A DNA stretch of 64,000 nucleotides from Pseudahrensia aquimaris (GTDB taxonomy: Bacteria > Pseudomonadota > Alphaproteobacteria > Rhizobiales > Rhizobiaceae), in assembly GCF_042676045.1 (NCBI RefSeq), contig NZ_JBHTJV010000025.1:186001-250000 (forward strand), in the 5' to 3' direction. Below the pieces are notes generated by a model. That model searched no databases. It saw only the letters and a program-made list of their open reading frames with translations, and was not told where the DNA came from. Shown here in pieces: positions 61,258-64,000 of this stretch (its first letter is position 1; every line of letters begins with the position of its first letter). The position numbers were made by a program, and so were the translations under genes.

Positions 61258-61284
61258 TAATGATTTATAAAGCGCACAAAGGGA

Positions 61285-62142
61285 GTGTCCGAAGGGGAGC
61301 TCGGAAAATTGAATTCCGAATGTCGCATTTGCGGCGAGCGAGGCCCAATGAAGGACGAAAGGCTTCTGTCCGTTACACGAGACGCAATCCGGTCGACGGT
61401 GCGTGGTCGTATCGTGCCGGACTTGCTAAGGTCGCATATGGGAAGAAACGATCCGAAAAAGGCTGCGAATGAAAATGTCAGCCACCACGGCGAAATAAGC
61501 CAGGGAGAGCTTGATCGCTTTGTTCAAACGCTGCTCCATAAATCGGAGGCGGACGCAGCAGCGACTTTCGAGCATTTGTTTGAATCGGGAATAAGCGTCG
61601 ATACTCTTTTTTCGTCTCTTTTAGCTCCTGCAGCTATCGAGCTTGGCGAGATGTGGTGTGACGATACGGTGAACTTTGGTGATGTCACTTTGGGCGTTTC
61701 CACACTTCACCAGATTTTGCGGCGCAACGGGCATCGTTTGAATGTTGAGCTGGTTGCCGACAATCACGAGCTTTCTGTGCTCGTGACGCCGATGCCGGAA
61801 GAGTTTCACATATTCGGCTTGGCGATGGTGGAAGAATATTTCAAAGCGGCCCGCTGGCAGGTGCTTTCCGGGTTTGACATGCGGGAACGCGATTTGGTCG
61901 ATACGGTTGGCCATGAACAGTTGGATGTGGTGGGGCTTTCAGTTGCCACCGTGAACGAGATCGAGAATGCGAACAAATTGATCACGCGAGTGCGTTCGAG
62001 CAGTCGCAGGAACGATTTGAAAGTCATCGTCGGAGGTGCAGCGTTTGCTGCGGGCGGTGGAGACTGGAAATCAACGGGGGCCGATGGTTTTGCCCCGGAT
62101 GCGATTTCTGCGGTGCAGGTCGCGTTTGATCTGTGTAGGTAA
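61285..62142 (+). CDS. ppaA: PpaA/AerR B12-binding photosynthesis regulator
   Basis: A 285-residue regulator, or 264 if translation starts at ATG 61348. The C-terminal cobalamin-binding domain holds TPMPEEFHIFGLAMVEEYF, whose His fits the axial B12 ligand, and LDVVGLSVATVNEIENANK. The helical middle domain reads LAPAAIELGEMWCDDTVNF. The first start is GTG with AAAGGGA almost touching it. In Rhodobacter AerR binds B12 and counteracts CrtJ repression; it also exists in long and short forms, so both starts may be used. It is upstream of ppsR. Confidence 0.88.
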   Translation: MSEGELGKLNSECRICGERGPMKDERLLSVTRDAIRSTVRGRIVPDLLRSHMGRNDPKKAANENVSHHGEISQGELDRFVQTLLHKSEADAAATFEHLFESGISVDTLFSSLLAPAAIELGEMWCDDTVNFGDVTLGVSTLHQILRRNGHRLNVELVADNHELSVLVTPMPEEFHIFGLAMVEEYFKAARWQVLSGFDMRERDLVDTVGHEQLDVVGLSVATVNEIENANKLITRVRSSSRRNDLKVIVGGAAFAAGGGDWKSTGADGFAPDAISAVQVAFDLCR

Positions 62143-62332
62143 GTGACTAAGGCCGTTTCCCGACGCGAACAGATAATTGAGTTTCGGTTTATGGGCTTGC
62201 AGACGAGACGAGGACTGGATGGAGCCGCGTGAATATGCGTGAACCTGTTCGCTACGGAGCCAGAATCGCTATGGTGCGACTGGCGCAGATAATGTCCGTG
62301 AGGGAGCACGGGCTGTCAGAGGAGCTGACCCA

Positions 62333-63754
62333 TTGGACGACCGCGTTTCAAACTCGGCGGAAATGAAGTTCTCATCGCCACATCGGCATTTTGAGTCTCT
62401 CCCTCCCCAAAATGCTGCCGAAATTCTCGCTGCGGCTGCAGATGTAACTCTTGTTATCTCTCCCGAAGGAGAAGTGGTTGATGCTGCCTTCGGCACAACC
62501 ACTCTCTACGAAGCTGGTGGGCGCTCTTGGGTGAACCGACCGCTTAAAGATCTCGTCACAGCCGAGTGTTTCGGCAAGATTGATGCGATGATCGAAGAGG
62601 CGCACAAGGGCAAGCCGATCCGGGCGCGTGAAATCAACCATCTGATGCCCGATGGCGATGATGTGCCTGTGCGCTATTCTGCAGCACGTATCGCAGACAA
62701 CAACCACGTCATTCTTTTTGGTCGTGATATTTCGCGCATAGCGTCACTGCAGCAAAAACTGATGAATTCGCAGCTTTCGATTGAACGCGAGTTTTCGCGA
62801 TTGCGAGCAGCTGAGAGCCGCTATCGTACGCTTTTCCAGCTTTCTGATATGCCGCAGATTGTCGTTGATGCAGCCAGTTTGCGTGTGACTGATGTAAACG
62901 AAGCCGCGCGGCAGATGCTGGGGCATGGGCAAGTTCGTTGTGAGGGCTCAAAAGTTCTGTCGTTGTTCGATTCGGTAAACAGCGAAGTGCTGCACAAGCT
63001 GCTGCTGGCTGCTGTTGAGGATAGCAACGAAGATGCGGTTGAAATCGCTCTGCGCAATGGTGATGTGTTGTCAATCGGACTGTCGTTGTTTCGCGAAGAC
63101 CGCAAAAACTATTTGCTAATGCGTCTTGGCGTGAAGGGCATGGAAATACAGCCAGCGTCGTCTTTCTCACGCCGCACATTCCTTGAGATGATTGATACGA
63201 TGTCGGATGCGATGGTTGTCGCCGACGCTAACCGTCAGATCGTCGCGGTTAATCCCGCATTCGTGGATATGTTCCATCTCAAGAGTGCAAAAGACGCTGA
63301 GGGTGTCTTGATCGATAATTGGTTTGAGCGGCCTAATGTGGATTGCAATGTGCTGATGGCCAATGTGCGCGAGCATGGTCTGGTGAAGCGTTTTGCTACG
63401 GTCATGCGCGGTGCTTACGGTCAGACGGAAAATGTTGAAATCGCGGCTTGTGTCGTACGCAAAGAGGGCGATCCTCTTTTCGGCTTCGCTATCAGGCCTA
63501 TGTCCAGTTCCATCATGATGGCTGAGACCGATGATAGCGCCACAACACGCTCGGATGAGCAGATCACGAATCTTGTTGGTCACATGCCCCTGAAGGACAT
63601 TGTTCGCGAGACGACCGATATGATCGAAAAATTATGCATCGACACGGCCCTTGAACTGACGCGCGGCAACCGTGCGTCAGCCGCGCAGATGCTGGGCCTT
63701 TCCCGCCAAAGCCTTTATGCCAAGCTGGATAAAGGGCGCAGCGACAAGGGCTGA
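62333..63754 (+). CDS. ppsR: PpsR/CrtJ transcriptional repressor of photosynthesis genes
   Basis: A 473-residue regulator: N-domain, a glutamine-containing helix (ASLQQKLMNSQLSIEREFSR) near residue 145, two PAS domains (from about 160 and 282), and a Fis-type HTH at the end (ASAAQMLGLSRQSLYAKL). Cys 435 in EKLCIDTALELT corresponds to the redox-active HTH cysteine. It binds the TGT-N12-ACA boxes listed here. The start is TTG 62333 with GGAG nine bases upstream; ATG 62363 is possible. The 190-base gap after ppaA shows nothing clear. Confidence 0.93.
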   Translation: MDDRVSNSAEMKFSSPHRHFESLPPQNAAEILAAAADVTLVISPEGEVVDAAFGTTTLYEAGGRSWVNRPLKDLVTAECFGKIDAMIEEAHKGKPIRAREINHLMPDGDDVPVRYSAARIADNNHVILFGRDISRIASLQQKLMNSQLSIEREFSRLRAAESRYRTLFQLSDMPQIVVDAASLRVTDVNEAARQMLGHGQVRCEGSKVLSLFDSVNSEVLHKLLLAAVEDSNEDAVEIALRNGDVLSIGLSLFREDRKNYLLMRLGVKGMEIQPASSFSRRTFLEMIDTMSDAMVVADANRQIVAVNPAFVDMFHLKSAKDAEGVLIDNWFERPNVDCNVLMANVREHGLVKRFATVMRGAYGQTENVEIAACVVRKEGDPLFGFAIRPMSSSIMMAETDDSATTRSDEQITNLVGHMPLKDIVRETTDMIEKLCIDTALELTRGNRASAAQMLGLSRQSLYAKLDKGRSDKG

Positions 63755-63782
63755 CCTGTCCGATTGTGTAGACAGTCAATTG

Positions 63783-63800
63783 TGTAAAGTTTAATTGACA
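63783..63800. promoter_or_regulatory. PpsR/CrtJ box upstream of bchG
   Basis: TGTAAAGTTTAATTGACA is an exact TGT-N12-ACA match between ppsR and bchG, 30 bases before the bchG ATG. Confidence 0.78.
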
Positions 63801-63830
63801 TAGTTTGCTGGCGCTTTTAACGTCAGCTTC

Positions 63831-64000
63831 ATGAGTTCTGCATCTCCATCCACAGCACCGCGCTCAAGCGCAACTGCGGCACGTTATCCGCATCCTGCTG
63901 CTGTCCTGGAATTGCTCAAGCCAATCACCTGGTTTCCCCCAATGTGGGCGTTTATGTGCGGAGTGGTATCGGCTGGTATCGCCTTTGAGGGGCGTTATCT
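63831..64000 (+). CDS. bchG: Bacteriochlorophyll synthase BchG, 5' part only
   Basis: An ATG at 63831 opens a frame that runs off the window end. The 56 residues include HPAAVLELLKPITWFPPMWA and FMCGVVSAGIAFEGRY. This is the N-terminus of the UbiA-type prenyltransferase that attaches the geranylgeranyl or phytyl tail to bacteriochlorophyllide. The position after ppsR is the usual one for bchG. Confidence 0.92.
   Translation, partial: MSSASPSTAPRSSATAARYPHPAAVLELLKPITWFPPMWAFMCGVVSAGIAFEGRY

Noticed and set aside
1..64000. CRISPR arrays, tRNA or rRNA genes, insertion sequences or prophage.
   Set aside because: Reading through the gaps showed no repeat-spacer pattern, tRNA cloverleaf, transposase or integrase gene.

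Overview
The window is dominated by a photosynthesis gene cluster (PGC) of an aerobic anoxygenic phototrophic alphaproteobacterium. A complete acpXL-fabZXL-fabF2XL-fabF1XL-adh2XL-lpxXL operon, used to add a very-long-chain acyl group to lipid A, points to the Hyphomicrobiales (Rhizobiales). The only Mg-protoporphyrin ester cyclase here is the oxygen-dependent AcsF, and no bchE is present, which fits an aerobic lifestyle. I see no rRNA, tRNA, CRISPR array or insertion sequence, and no gene-free stretch longer than 300 bases.

Region 1 (1-22.7 kb) is the accessory flank. It opens with the 3' part of soeA followed by soeB and soeC, a membrane-bound cytoplasmic sulfite dehydrogenase; a large palindromic element separates soeA and soeB. 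Facing these genes are a ManC-like protein with a degenerate nucleotide-binding loop and the lipid A long-chain acyl operon (5.1-10.5 kb). Next come a 5'-truncated SIMPL-domain gene and a GntR regulator divergent from suyAB-like genes (sulfolactate sulfo-lyase). A strong terminator and an orphan, extremely acidic protein follow. Then a tight operon encodes an Ldh2/ComC-type dehydrogenase, a ferredoxin reductase, an amidase and a VOC protein. The flank ends with fhs, a barstar-like gene and bciB (8-vinyl reductase). Sulfite made by Suy could be oxidised by Soe, so this flank looks like an organosulfonate-use module.

Region 2 (22.8-43.6 kb) is the first half of the PGC: DUF3422-bchIDO-crtI-crtB-tspO-small membrane protein on the plus strand, crtDC on the minus strand, then crtE-crtF-bchCXYZ-pufQBALM on the plus strand, ending in a strong terminator. 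pufA is only 59 codons and pufB has an unusually long C-terminal tail. There is no pufC or pufX after pufM.

Region 3 (43.7-64 kb) holds an SCP2-like gene divergent from a membrane methyltransferase gene. It continues with the long minus-strand superoperon bchF-bchN-bchB-bchH-bchL-bchM-lhaA-puhA-puhB-puhC-orf-acsF-puhE-hemA-idi. On the plus strand are the regulators ppaA/aerR and ppsR/crtJ and the start of bchG, which is cut by the window end.

Control: TGT-N12-ACA boxes (the PpsR/CrtJ palindrome) stand in front of crtD/crtE (two), bchC (one exact, one near), bchF/ppaA (one exact, two near), bchG (one) and at the crtI start codon (one). This suggests that one oxygen/light-responsive repressor, modulated by the B12-binding PpaA, governs almost every transcription unit of the cluster. 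Several start codons are GTG or TTG, and several ORFs have false N-terminal extensions; the starts given here were chosen from Shine-Dalgarno sites, gene overlaps and family length.
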